In this document: positions 25,702 to 34,829 of the stretch, one piece after another
Layout of the letters: each line of letters begins with the position of its first letter
Numbering within the stretch: the stretch's first letter is position 1
The notes under the pieces: generated by a model
Told to the model about the DNA's origin: nothing
The model's input: only the letters and a program-made list of their open reading frames with translations
Databases searched by the model: none
Made by a program: the position numbers and the translations under genes
From: Petrocella sp. FN5
GTDB lineage: Bacteria; Bacillota; Clostridia; Lachnospirales; Vallitaleaceae
Length of the DNA stretch: 64,000 bases
Direction of reading: 5' to 3'
Assembly (NCBI RefSeq): GCF_029210395.1
Contig: NZ_JARGDP010000007.1
Coordinates: 18,446-82,445, forward strand

Positions 25702-26301
25702 ATGATGGATAAAAAACCTCACATACAGATAAAGAAATCCGAACACATAGTCGTACTTGATCAGAATTGGCACAGTTTATTCACAGGTAGAAAACCATAC
25801 AAAATAAAAATGTTAGAAAGTCAACTGAATAAACTATTAAAAGAACAGGGTAAGGTTAATACAGAATATAAAGCGTACAAAGTTTTGAAAAAAAAGATGA
25901 TGGATGACATCATTTCGGGTATGTCTGTTGCTTTTGACGATAAGCACGCAGAAGGCACAAAGGAACTGAAAAAAAAGCATAAGCATATTCAAGAGATTAA
26001 TGGTAAGTTTGATGCCTACGAAAAGAGAAAGCAAGAACTACCTCATGAAATAGAAAAAGTGAATCAAACCTTGCTTAAAGAAAGCATGATTATTTTCTAT
26101 GAGCGTATGATACATAATAAAGAAAAGAAAAGAAGGCTTGAATCTGAAATTCAGACCATACATGATAAAGTCAAAGAACTTGTTGGTAAAAAAGAAGATT
26201 TGGATGAAGAGAATACAAGGCTTTATGAATTTATGCATGATTTGGCCGGTTTAGAAGTTATTGAACAATTGGATTCACATTACTTCGGAGGTGAAGAATG
26301 A
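25702..26301 (+). CDS. Coiled-coil protein of unknown function
   Basis: 199 residues, highly charged and mostly helical, with heptad-like Leu/Glu/Lys spacing from about residue 35 to 185 and no membrane segment or known motif. Its family is not one I recognise. Two adjacent ATG codons (25702, 25705) follow TAGGAG; either could start. Its stop overlaps the acpS start by four bases (ATGA), so it is translationally coupled to acpS, nnr and alr. That points to an envelope or lipid-linked housekeeping role, but it is only inference. Confidence 0.7.
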   Translation: MMDKKPHIQIKKSEHIVVLDQNWHSLFTGRKPYKIKMLESQLNKLLKEQGKVNTEYKAYKVLKKKMMDDIISGMSVAFDDKHAEGTKELKKKHKHIQEINGKFDAYEKRKQELPHEIEKVNQTLLKESMIIFYERMIHNKEKKRRLESEIQTIHDKVKELVGKKEDLDEENTRLYEFMHDLAGLEVIEQLDSHYFGGEE

Positions 26302-26684
26302 TTGTTGGCATAGGTAATGATATGATAGAAATAGAACGAATTCTTAAAGCAATATCTAGGCCAAAATTTTTAACGAGATATTTTACAAAAGCGGAACTTA
26401 ATCTATTTAGGGATAGAAAAATGAACCCATCTACCATTGCAGCGAATTTTTCTGCCAAAGAAGCTGTAACCAAAGTTTTTGGGACTGGGTTTAGAGAGTT
26501 TGGTCTAAAAGATGTAGAAATATTAAGAAATGAACTTGGAAGACCCTATATTAAGTTGTACGGACAAGCAAAAGAGATTGAAAAGCAAATGGGAATCGAC
26601 AAATGGCACATTACAGTTTCACATACGAAGTCAATGGTTTCCGTTGTTGTATTGGGAGAGAAATATGATTGTAGCAAAGAGTAA
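26298..26684 (+). CDS. acpS: Holo-[acyl-carrier-protein] synthase
   Basis: 128-residue phosphopantetheinyl transferase that activates acyl carrier protein with the CoA-derived arm. D8 in GIGNDMIEIERI and E55 in FSAKEAVTKVFGTG are the Mg2+ ligands, and the C-terminal WHITVSHT is typical. Length is normal. It overlaps the upstream coiled-coil gene by 4 bases and the nnr gene by 20, a common order (acpS-nnr-alr) in Firmicutes. Confidence 0.96.
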   Translation: MIVGIGNDMIEIERILKAISRPKFLTRYFTKAELNLFRDRKMNPSTIAANFSAKEAVTKVFGTGFREFGLKDVEILRNELGRPYIKLYGQAKEIEKQMGIDKWHITVSHTKSMVSVVVLGEKYDCSKE

Positions 26685-28203
26685 TCAAGTGGCACTGATG
26701 GATCAGACAACAATCAAGGATTATGCAATCCCTGGGATAGTTTTAATGGAACATGCAGCTATGGCTGTGTGTGATGTGGTCTCTAAAGATCGCAAGTCAA
26801 TACTGGTTGTGTGTGGCGTTGGCAATAATGGCGGAGATGGCTTTGCTATTGCCAGAAATTTGATTCAGAGAGGTGAAAAGGTAACAGTTCTTGGTGTTGG
26901 CAATCCCTTACATCTTAAAAATGATGCAAAAATTATGTACGATAGTTTAGCTCATATTGAAACCGGGCTTTTTTGGTATGAAGTTTGTAGTGAAAAAAAA
27001 CTAGATCACTTATTTCAAAACTGTGATGTTATTGTGGATGCTATTTTTGGTACAGGTTGCAATCGTGAGGTTTCTGAGGGTTATCTAGAAGTCATAGAGA
27101 GAATAAATAAAAAGAAGGCATATGTCATTAGTGTAGATATACCATCCGGTGTTAATAGTGATAATGGAAAAATCATGGGCGCGTGCGTAAAGGCAAGTTT
27201 GACGGTTACATTCACCTTACCAAAACTTGGCAATATCCTGTACCCAGGTGCAAAAGCAAGTGAACGACTTAAGGTTGTTGACATAGGGATACCGCAGAAA
27301 GTGTTGGAAGGTTTTGTTTTTGAATACGAAACCATTGATCAAGATACGATAAGACGCTTACCCTCAAGAAAAACCGATGGCCACAAGTTCACATATGGGA
27401 AAGTATTGATTATCGCAGGATCCAAAGATATGTCGGGTGCTGCTTATATGGCTGCCATGGCCGCATATAGGACAGGTACTGGATTGGTTGAGATTCTAAC
27501 CCATGAAAGCTGCCGTATCAGCCTGCAATGTGCATTGCCGGAAGCCATCATAAAAACATATCAAGATGATTGTGAAAGTATAGAAAAAGCCATTGAAACC
27601 GTAAGTCAACAGATAGAATCCTATGATGCAGTACTTATTGGTCCTGGACTTGGACAATCAGAATCAGCTCAACATCTTTTAGCTTTTGTACTTTTACAAC
27701 CCTATGTACCAATTATTATGGATGCGGATGCTCTTAACTTGCTCTCTGCAAATTTTGATATTCTTTTAGAATCATCTGCGCCTATTATTATGACGCCACA
27801 TATTGGTGAAATGTCAAGACTTACGAAATTCCCTACTGAAGCGATTAATGAAAATACAGTGGAATTTGCACAAGCATTTTCTAAATCCAATCAAGTCATT
27901 ACAGTTTTAAAAAGCCATCGTACGGTGGTCTGTAATCAAGAGGGTCTTTGCTGTATTAATCTTTGCGGCAATGATGGCATGGCGACAGCCGGTTCAGGAG
28001 ATGTACTGGCCGGCATCATAGCTAGTCTTGTTGGACAAGGTATAGAACCATTTGAAAGTGGTGTTTTAGGCGTAGCCATACACAGTTTATCGGGTGATTT
28101 AGCATATAGAAATATAGGACGACATGGTTTGATGGCTCATAATATAATAGATGCCATTCCAAAGATTATGATGAGTACAGATAGTCAAAACAGAGAAGAA
28201 TAG
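26665..28203 (+). CDS. nnr: Bifunctional NAD(P)H-hydrate epimerase/dehydratase
   Basis: 512 residues. The N-terminal YjeF_N domain (VVCGVGNNGGDGFAIARNL, DAIFGTG, SVDIPSGVNSDNG) epimerises damaged NAD(P)HX. The C-terminal domain (KVLIIAGSKDMSGAAYMAAMAAYRTGTGLVEI, IGPGLGQ, MDADALN, AGSGDVLAGIIASL) is the ADP-dependent dehydratase. Cytoplasmic metabolite repair. ATG at 26665 follows GGGAGAG and matches the expected family start; the open frame upstream lies inside acpS. Confidence 0.95.
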   Translation: MIVAKSNQVALMDQTTIKDYAIPGIVLMEHAAMAVCDVVSKDRKSILVVCGVGNNGGDGFAIARNLIQRGEKVTVLGVGNPLHLKNDAKIMYDSLAHIETGLFWYEVCSEKKLDHLFQNCDVIVDAIFGTGCNREVSEGYLEVIERINKKKAYVISVDIPSGVNSDNGKIMGACVKASLTVTFTLPKLGNILYPGAKASERLKVVDIGIPQKVLEGFVFEYETIDQDTIRRLPSRKTDGHKFTYGKVLIIAGSKDMSGAAYMAAMAAYRTGTGLVEILTHESCRISLQCALPEAIIKTYQDDCESIEKAIETVSQQIESYDAVLIGPGLGQSESAQHLLAFVLLQPYVPIIMDADALNLLSANFDILLESSAPIIMTPHIGEMSRLTKFPTEAINENTVEFAQAFSKSNQVITVLKSHRTVVCNQEGLCCINLCGNDGMATAGSGDVLAGIIASLVGQGIEPFESGVLGVAIHSLSGDLAYRNIGRHGLMAHNIIDAIPKIMMSTDSQNREE

Positions 28204-28223
28204 AAGATTAAGGAGACAGATGG

Positions 28224-29384
28224 ATGAGGCATTATCAGCGTGTCATAGCAGAAATCAATTTAGACGCCATTATACATAATTATAGAGAAATTAAAAAATA
28301 TCTATCAGATGACACTAAGATTTGTAGTGTGATTAAGGCAGATGGCTATGGCCATGGTGCAATACCTATAGCTAAAACTTTAAGTGAAGAAGGTGTAGAT
28401 GCCTTTGCAGTAGCAGCTTCTCATGAAGCCGTTCTACTTAGAAAAAACAAAATACATTGTCCCATATTGGTATTAGGATATACTAGTGAAGATGATTATC
28501 ATGATATGGTCAAACATGACATCACTCAAACGGTTTTTCGCTTAGATATGGCTGAAAAGCTTTCAGCAGTCGCAATGCAGTTGGGTAAGAGGGCACGTAT
28601 TCATATTAAAATAGATACAGGAATGGGTCGAATAGGTTTTATGCCAGACGATCAATCTCTACAAGTTATAAAAAAAATATCTAAATTACCTATGCTTGAA
28701 ATAGAAGGAATATTCACCCATTTTTCAAGAGCAGATGAATCCGATCATAGTATAAGTCATAATCAGTTAAAAGTCTTTCAAAGTTTTATCGCCAAACTTA
28801 AAGAAGCAGGAATTGAATACTATGACATACATATGTCAAACAGTGCAGGATTAATAGAAGTGCAGCAGGCTGAGTTTAATATGGTACGCGTTGGAATTGC
28901 TCTATATGGCCTATATCCTTCAGATGAAGTGAATCATACATCCATTAAGCTTAAACCAGCCTTAACCCTTAAGAGCAATATTATTCTACTCAAAGAAATG
29001 GATAAAGGCATGCCGATTTCTTATGGCGGTACGTATGTGACCAGTAGAAAAACCATAGTAGCCACTATACCTGTAGGCTATGGTGATGGTTACCCAAGGG
29101 CCCTGTCATCAAAGGGTCGGGTGCTGATTCACGGTTCTTATGCTCCGGCTATCGGACGTATTTGTATGGACCAGTTTATGGTAGATGTGACAGACATAGA
29201 AGGTGTTAAAGAAGGTGATGAAGTGGTACTCATTGGAGAGATGAAGGGTCAACATATATCTGTAGAAGAAATAGCCTCCTATATGAACACCATTAATTAT
29301 GAAGTGGTTTGTCAGCTGGGAAAAAGAATCCCACGGGTGTATTATAAGAATCAAAAGCCAGTTCTATCCATTGATTATTTTTAA
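28224..29384 (+). CDS. alr: Alanine racemase
   Basis: 386-residue PLP enzyme making D-alanine for peptidoglycan. The PLP lysine is K38 in VIKADGYGHGA, and the second catalytic base is Y267 in ISYGGTY. HIKIDTGMGRIGF, SNSAG and GRICMDQFMVDVT are also family marks. AAGGAG lies upstream of the ATG. It closes the acpS-nnr-alr unit, 20 bases after nnr. Confidence 0.97.
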   Translation: MRHYQRVIAEINLDAIIHNYREIKKYLSDDTKICSVIKADGYGHGAIPIAKTLSEEGVDAFAVAASHEAVLLRKNKIHCPILVLGYTSEDDYHDMVKHDITQTVFRLDMAEKLSAVAMQLGKRARIHIKIDTGMGRIGFMPDDQSLQVIKKISKLPMLEIEGIFTHFSRADESDHSISHNQLKVFQSFIAKLKEAGIEYYDIHMSNSAGLIEVQQAEFNMVRVGIALYGLYPSDEVNHTSIKLKPALTLKSNIILLKEMDKGMPISYGGTYVTSRKTIVATIPVGYGDGYPRALSSKGRVLIHGSYAPAIGRICMDQFMVDVTDIEGVKEGDEVVLIGEMKGQHISVEEIASYMNTINYEVVCQLGKRIPRVYYKNQKPVLSIDYF

Positions 29385-29429
29385 GTGTTAAATAAAAAAT
29401 GAAGCCATAATATAAAATGGTTATAATAA

Positions 29430-29482
29430 CTCGGTAGGAAGCAGATATAAGTGAAGGCTTATGTCTGTTTTAGTCTGCCGAG
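29430..29482 (+). other. Structured hairpin between alr and MATE gene
   Basis: CTCGG/CCGAG closes a 53-nt element. An inner 10-bp stem CAGATATAAG / CTTATGTCTG (one G-U) has a TGAAGG loop, and an asymmetric internal loop (7 and 10 nt) lies between the stems. Only four T follow the inner stem. It could be a weak alr terminator or a leader structure for the transporter; it matches no riboswitch class I know. Confidence 0.4.
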
Positions 29483-29512
29483 CCAATAATATAAAGGATA
29501 AGAGACAAAAAA

Positions 29513-30931
29513 ATGAAAAAACGCAAAAATAAAATTATTGAGGAAATAAAAATCATTGAAAATGCCAGTCATGCAAGTGATATCGATGTTAGAAGACATT
29601 TTTATGCAAAGCTATTTGCTATTGCTATGCCTATGGCACTCCAAAACCTTGTCACATCTTCATTAAACCTAATTGACACATTTATGATCAGTTCGCTCAG
29701 TACAGCCTCTATTGCAGGTGTTACAGCAGCAAATAAGCTATTTTTTATACTCTTTCTCTTTCTATTTGGCATCAGTAGCGGTTCATCTATTTTGACCGCT
29801 CAGTATTGGGGCGTCAAGGATGTGAAAAACATTAGAAGGGTGCTTGGAATATGTCTCATGCTCGGCATAAGCGGTGCTTTCTTGTTTACGACAGCCGCCT
29901 TATTCGTACCTGAGATGGTGATGAGAATCTTCACAAATCAACCCGGTGCAATATCAGAAGGTGCAAGTTATTTGAGGATTATCGGATTCAGTTATATACC
30001 GACTTCTATTACTTTTGCCTATGTTTTTATACTAAGAAGTACGGGCAATGTAAAGCTACCCATGAAGATCAGCATAATTGCAATAATACTCAACACCTTT
30101 CTCAATTGGGTATTAATATATGGTAATCTTGGCGCACCTGCCCTTGGTGTATCAGGGGCGGCTATTGCGACGGTTATTGCTCGTGGATTGGAATTTGCTT
30201 TACTTATGGGTATCATCTATCGTAACAATGAAGTAGCAGCAGCTCGACTCAATGAACTACTAGATATTAATAAGATTTTTTTTGCAAAATATATAAAAAC
30301 AGTATTGCCAGTCATCTTTAACGAGCTAATATGGGCAGTTGGTGTTACCATGTATGACTTGGTCTATGGTCGCATGGGTGAATCTGTAATGGCGGCTATG
30401 GGTATTACCAAAACCATAGAGCAAATGACTTTTTTCTTTATCTATAGCTTAGGTAATGCTTCAGGTGTAATCCTAGGTAATCAAATGGGTACGGGGGATA
30501 TGACGCAGGTCTTTTACTATGCAAAGAAGTTGGTGAAGATTATGGTTATTATTGGTCTGAGCATGAGTGTTATTTTATTTCTTGCTTCAGGACCACTGGC
30601 AAACTTTTTCCAAGTCGAGCCTCTTGTAGCCACATACATTCAAAACTGTATTCGAGTACTGGCTGTAGTAACAGTGATAAAGGGACTGAATATGCTCATC
30701 ATCGTCGGAATCTTAAGAAGTGGTGGCGATACGACGTTTGCAATGTATTTAGATGGCGGCGCAGTATGGCTTGTGGCCGTACCCTTAGTTTTCTTAGGCG
30801 GCTTCGTGTGGAAATTAGAAATTCAGTATGTCTATATGCTGGCACTGACAGAAGAAGTTGTTAAAGTATCTATTGGACTTTACAGAGTATGGTCTAAGAA
30901 ATGGATCAATAATCTTATTTTTGAGGATTAA
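29513..30931 (+). CDS. MATE family efflux transporter
   Basis: 472-residue multidrug-and-toxin-extrusion protein with 12 predicted membrane helices in two related halves (FAIAMPMALQNLVTSSLNLIDTFMI, and TVLPVIFNELIWAVGVTMYDLVYGRMG). Such pumps export organic cations or other metabolites using Na+ or H+ gradients. AAGGAT precedes the ATG. The stop codon is in frame with the following hydrolase frame. Substrate unknown; the structured region upstream might regulate it. Confidence 0.92.
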   Translation: MKKRKNKIIEEIKIIENASHASDIDVRRHFYAKLFAIAMPMALQNLVTSSLNLIDTFMISSLSTASIAGVTAANKLFFILFLFLFGISSGSSILTAQYWGVKDVKNIRRVLGICLMLGISGAFLFTTAALFVPEMVMRIFTNQPGAISEGASYLRIIGFSYIPTSITFAYVFILRSTGNVKLPMKISIIAIILNTFLNWVLIYGNLGAPALGVSGAAIATVIARGLEFALLMGIIYRNNEVAAARLNELLDINKIFFAKYIKTVLPVIFNELIWAVGVTMYDLVYGRMGESVMAAMGITKTIEQMTFFFIYSLGNASGVILGNQMGTGDMTQVFYYAKKLVKIMVIIGLSMSVILFLASGPLANFFQVEPLVATYIQNCIRVLAVVTVIKGLNMLIIVGILRSGGDTTFAMYLDGGAVWLVAVPLVFLGGFVWKLEIQYVYMLALTEEVVKVSIGLYRVWSKKWINNLIFED

Positions 30932-30961
30932 CAGGTATCAGGCTGTAATAGATACAAAAAT

Positions 30962-31774
30962 TTGCTGTCACATCAGTCCACCCAACTAGTAGAGGTGAAT
31001 GATCATCCAATTCATGTTTATAGTGAAGGAGAAGGTCCGAATACATTTGTCTTTATGTCTGGTCTTGGCACCAGTTCACCTTATTATGACTTTAAAGTTC
31101 TATATGAAAAATTTTTAGATAATCATCAAATAGTTATTATTGAACGACCAGGATACGGCTGGAGTGATATTACATCTAATGATAGGGATCTTAGGACTGT
31201 TTTAGAAGAAAGTCGTCAGGCACTTAAACTAGCAGGCATTGAAGGTCCTTATAACTTAGTACCACATTCTTTAGCGGGTATAGAAGCAATTTATTGGGCG
31301 CAAGAATACCCTGAGGAAGTTAGTAACATTTTCGGTTTAGATCCTTTAGTACCGGGATACTATGAACAACAGGAGGAAATGGACAATCCTTTATCACCAT
31401 TCATTACCTTCTTAGCAAGAAGTGGACTCATGCGACAGCAACCAGGTGTTTGTGAAGATAATTTCTTCGCCATTAAAAAAGGCCATTTAAATGAAAATGA
31501 AACTGAAATTGCTTGTACATTATTCATGCGGAGAGTGATGACTAAGAACATGTGGGAAGAATACCGTAGCCTTGAAGAAAACAGTCAATTGGTTTTAAAT
31601 AATGACCGACCCAATGTACCCATCTACACCTTCATCTCTTCAGAGAATGACGAAGATTGGCAAAAAATCCTTTCGGATTACTCAGATGAAAGTTTTCTTC
31701 TAGATGCTCATCATTATGTTCACCTAGATGAGACAGATTTCATCGCTAAAAAGATTCTTGAGAGTCTTGAATAA
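30962..31774 (+). CDS. Alpha/beta hydrolase, possibly N-terminally truncated
   Basis: 270 residues of alpha/beta hydrolase fold. The nucleophile is Ser in VPHSLAGIEA (the usual first Gly is Pro-His), an acid in SSENDED, and His in DAHHYVHLDE. The only possible start codons are TTG at 30962 or later internal codons, and none has a ribosome binding site. The frame stays open back to the MATE stop codon at 30929. Related Firmicute hydrolases often begin with a membrane anchor, which is missing here. It may have lost its 5' end by deletion, or be translated by read-on from the MATE gene. Confidence 0.65.
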   Translation: MLSHQSTQLVEVNDHPIHVYSEGEGPNTFVFMSGLGTSSPYYDFKVLYEKFLDNHQIVIIERPGYGWSDITSNDRDLRTVLEESRQALKLAGIEGPYNLVPHSLAGIEAIYWAQEYPEEVSNIFGLDPLVPGYYEQQEEMDNPLSPFITFLARSGLMRQQPGVCEDNFFAIKKGHLNENETEIACTLFMRRVMTKNMWEEYRSLEENSQLVLNNDRPNVPIYTFISSENDEDWQKILSDYSDESFLLDAHHYVHLDETDFIAKKILESLE

Positions 31775-31786
31775 TCAAATGATTAA

Positions 31787-31830
31787 AATAATCCCTTTCA
31801 AATTAGAACGTTGAGAGGGACTATTTTTTT
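31787..31830 (+). terminator. Terminator after alpha/beta hydrolase
   Basis: A 15-bp stem AATAATCCCTTTCAA / TTGAGAGGGACTATT with one mismatch and one G-U pair, a 9-nt loop and a run of seven T. Confidence 0.85.
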
Positions 31831-32229
31831 ATGCCCATAACTAATTGTACATTACTAACTATTCAGAATCTCTGATAAAGACCTGATAAATTTCATTTAA
31901 CATGGCATAAGTTTTAGGACAAAGAAGCTATAAAAAGGGTATTTAAGATTGCCACAGACTGGGCAGATATGGACAGTAGACTCGAACAGATAAGAAAAAC
32001 TAAAACCAGATGTGTAGAGGATAAAGTAGTCATGGAAGGGTTTTAGCCGACGAATTTAGATATACTAAAGTCTAGTAGCCAAAATCCTAAATGGGCTGGC
32101 TTTTTAAGCATGCAAAATTTATGGAAAAGGTACAATAAATTTCAAAACTATGGTAAGATGGTTTTCAAAGAACTCATGATATCTCATTAGGATTTCTCTA
32201 TCCTTACTTTTTCGACAGCAAATTAACGC
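31831..32229. other. Non-coding or decayed stretch
   Basis: No frame longer than about 35 codons and no recognisable RNA. It directly precedes recombinase remnants and may be decayed upstream sequence of the same gene, but I cannot show this. Confidence 0.5.
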
Positions 32230-32541
32230 GACCAACCTATTGTCAGTAAAGAAACCTTCGAAAAACCCAAGCCATTAGAACTAAGCGTAATTGCAACATG
32301 GAAAAAAGTATTGTCCAGATAGTAAAGGCATTCATGGAACTGTAATTGAGGAAGTTTTGTTAAAGTCTTTAATGAAATGTGCCAGCATAACAGAAAAATC
32401 ATAGAAGAGTTTATACAGGCTATTAAAGATACTTTAAGTGAAAGTGCCAGAAAGAAAGAACTTACAACGCTTAAGAAAGAACTGAGTAAGGTTGTTATTG
32501 AGCTAAATAATCCTCATTATCACCCGACCTACGTGGTATGA
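32230..32541 (+). pseudogene. C-terminal remnant of a large serine recombinase
   Basis: Three pieces in shifting frames carry motifs of large serine recombinases in the right order. At 32230-32265 DQPIVSKETFEK resembles the H-x-PIIS-x-ETF recombinase-domain motif. At 32312-32365 CPDSKGIHGTVIEEVLLK resembles the end of the zinc ribbon. From 32365 VFNEMCQHNRKIIEEFIQAIKDTLSES and a coiled-coil tail run to a TGA at 32539. Two frameshifts and the missing catalytic resolvase domain mean it is dead. It marks an old integrated element beside the truncated hydrolase. Confidence 0.6.
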
Positions 32542-32575
32542 GTTGTTATTGTATGAGCAAAAAATATGAATTATC

Positions 32576-32605
32576 TTGACATAAATTGTAATAGAGAGAT
32601 AAAAT
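32576..32605 (+). promoter_or_regulatory. Promoter of exonuclease III gene
   Basis: TTGACA, 18-base spacer, TAAAAT; leader about 30 nt. It begins right after the recombinase remnant. Confidence 0.65.
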
Positions 32606-32639
32606 GTCACATATAGATAATAGCAAAAAAGGAGTAATT

Positions 32640-33467
32640 ATGAGATTTATATCATGGAATATTGATTCATTAAATGCCGCTTTAACAAGCGATTCTAATA
32701 GGGCAGTGCTTACAAGAAAAGTAATTGCTACAATATTAGAGAAGGATCCAGATGTTATTGCTTTGCAAGAAACGAAGTTACCTGAAAAGGGGCCAAGCAA
32801 GAAGCATATTGAATGTTTAGAAACCTTATTTAAAGGATATACTTATAAATGGCGAAGCTCTATGGCGCCAGCTAGAAAAGGTTATGCGGGGACCATGTTT
32901 TTATATAAGGACAAATACACCCCAAAAGTTGATTTTCCAGAGATTGAGGCTCCAGATACCATGGATTTTGAAGGAAGAATTATGACCTTAGATTTTGGGG
33001 CATTTTATCTTACTCAAGTCTATACCCCTAATGCAGGCGATGGGCTTAGAAGATTGAAAGAAAGACAAGTATGGGACGCAAAGTATGCCAAGTACCTTCA
33101 AAAACTAGATAAAATAAAACCGGTTATAGCAACAGGGGACTATAATGTAGCCCATAATGAGATTGACCTAGCTAACCCTCAGAGCAATCATATGTCAGCC
33201 GGTTTTACGGATGAAGAACGTGAAGGCTTTACAAATTTACTGAGTAAGGGGTTTACAGATACTTTTAGGTACGTTCATGGTGATGTGACAGGTATATACT
33301 CCTGGTGGGCACAACGGGTAAAAACAAGCAAAATCAATAACACCGGTTGGAGGATTGATTATTGGCTCGTTAGTAATCGGCTAACGGATAGAATTGCTAA
33401 ATCTGAGATATTGGACTCTGGCGATAGGCAAGACCATGCGCCCACTATGTTGGACATTGCGTTATGA
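32640..33467 (+). CDS. Exonuclease III / AP endonuclease
   Basis: 275-residue member of the exonuclease III family of Mg2+-dependent base-excision-repair nucleases. N7 (FISWNID), E44 (ALQETKL), YTPNAG, GDYNVAHNEIDLANP (catalytic Asp and Asn), WRIDYWLVS and the final DHAPTML are all in place. ATG at 32640 follows AAAGGAG; the upstream in-frame ATG at 32604 overlaps the promoter. It has its own promoter and lies alone in the accessory patch. Confidence 0.93.
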   Translation: MRFISWNIDSLNAALTSDSNRAVLTRKVIATILEKDPDVIALQETKLPEKGPSKKHIECLETLFKGYTYKWRSSMAPARKGYAGTMFLYKDKYTPKVDFPEIEAPDTMDFEGRIMTLDFGAFYLTQVYTPNAGDGLRRLKERQVWDAKYAKYLQKLDKIKPVIATGDYNVAHNEIDLANPQSNHMSAGFTDEEREGFTNLLSKGFTDTFRYVHGDVTGIYSWWAQRVKTSKINNTGWRIDYWLVSNRLTDRIAKSEILDSGDRQDHAPTMLDIAL

Positions 33468-33482
33468 CCAAAGGACGAAGGA

Positions 33483-33532
33483 GGAACCAAGAGAACCGTC
33501 CGGTCTACCTCCGGTCTAGTCCCTCCGGTCTA
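33483..33532. repeat. GC-rich REP-like patch with TCCGGTCTA repeats
   Basis: GGAACCAAGAGAACCGTCC at 33483-33501 is followed by three copies of TCCGGTCTA starting at 33499, 33510 and 33524. The composition is far more GC-rich than the surrounding DNA. It resembles dispersed repeat elements of clostridia, but no second copy is in the window. Confidence 0.55.
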
Positions 33533-33576
33533 CGGTCTTCTAACAACTATTTGGAAAAATACTAGGAGAAAACATC

Positions 33577-34731
33577 ATGTCGCTTTTAATCATAATTTAT
33601 TTAGCATTTATCAGTCTAGGATTGCCGGATGCATTACTGGGTTCCTCATGGACAGTCATGCACTTGGAGTTTGGGGTATCTATAGAGTTTGCCGGGGCAA
33701 TCGCTATGATCATCAGCGGAGGCACTATTTTATCCAGTTTATTATCGTCCAGAGTTATTCGTAAATTTGGTACAGGAAAAGTTGTTGCCGTGAGTGTTAC
33801 GATGACGGCGATTGCACTTATAGGCTTTTCGCTATCCAGTGCAATATGGATGCTTATGTTATGTGCCATACCACTTGGGTTAGGAGCTGGAGCCGTTGAT
33901 GCTGCGCTGAATAACTTTGTTGCACTGCATTACAAACCACGTCATATGAATTGGCTTCATTGTTTTTGGGGTGTAGGCGCATCGGGGGGACCTTTAATTC
34001 TAGGAGTAATTATAGCTAGTAATGGTACTTGGAGAGATGGGTATACAGTCGTTGGGATCATTCAGTTTGCTTTGGTTGTTGTATTATTCCTCACATTACC
34101 CATGTGGAAAAGATTTGCAATAGATGTGTCGAAAGATGAACATGAAGAGATGACCTTTATATCTAATCGCAAAGCTTTTAAGATTAAAGGCGTAAAATTA
34201 GTTCTTGTTACATTTTTATTTTACTGTTCATTGGAAGCAGGTACAGGTTTGTGGGCAGCCAGTTATTTAACTACACAAAGAGGCATATCACCTGCTAGTG
34301 CCGCTTTATGGACATCGATGTACTATGGTGGTATAACACTAGGTAGATTCTTGTCCGGAATCATTGCGGATAAAATAAAAGGAGAAACGCTTATTAGAGG
34401 CGGTTTGGTTATGATTCTTGGAGGGGTTTTCTTTTTAATATTGCCTTTGCCGTCAATTATAAGTATGTCAGGTTTGCTTCTAATTGGTCTTGGTTGTGCA
34501 CCGATTTATCCGAGTATGATACATCTAACACCTGAACGTTTCGGTAAGGTTGCATCACAATCTATAATAGGACTTTCCATGGCGTTTGCATATGTAGGAA
34601 GTACATTTATGCCACCACTTCTTGGAGCGGTTGCTTCTGTCTTAACCTTAAAAATCCTACCTTATGCATTACTAATATTCGCTGTTGGTATGATTATAAG
34701 CAGTGAGCGTTTAAGAAAGAATCTAAATTAG
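33577..34731 (+). CDS. MFS transporter
   Basis: 384-residue major facilitator with about 12 membrane helices. The helix 2-3 loop RVIRKFGTGKVV is a variant of the MFS signature, and GAGAVDAALNNFVALHY..MNWLHCFWGVGASGGP is typical of the FucP/sugar-like branch. The second half repeats the pattern (YYGGITLGRFLSGIIADKIKGE). CTAGGAG precedes the ATG. Substrate unknown; a sugar or small solute is likely. No operon partners. Confidence 0.9.
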   Translation: MSLLIIIYLAFISLGLPDALLGSSWTVMHLEFGVSIEFAGAIAMIISGGTILSSLLSSRVIRKFGTGKVVAVSVTMTAIALIGFSLSSAIWMLMLCAIPLGLGAGAVDAALNNFVALHYKPRHMNWLHCFWGVGASGGPLILGVIIASNGTWRDGYTVVGIIQFALVVVLFLTLPMWKRFAIDVSKDEHEEMTFISNRKAFKIKGVKLVLVTFLFYCSLEAGTGLWAASYLTTQRGISPASAALWTSMYYGGITLGRFLSGIIADKIKGETLIRGGLVMILGGVFFLILPLPSIISMSGLLLIGLGCAPIYPSMIHLTPERFGKVASQSIIGLSMAFAYVGSTFMPPLLGAVASVLTLKILPYALLIFAVGMIISSERLRKNLN

Positions 34732-34829
34732 AAAGTTGAGTACTTAGATAATAGCAGTAATGGAAAAGTATTCTATACCCATTTTAGATATAATGGATAT
34801 AGATATTTAACCGGATATGGAGGGCTATT

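Noticed and set aside
29430..29482. Purine, c-di-GMP or manganese riboswitch
   Set aside because: Core conserved sequences of these classes are not present; only generic stem pairing is visible.
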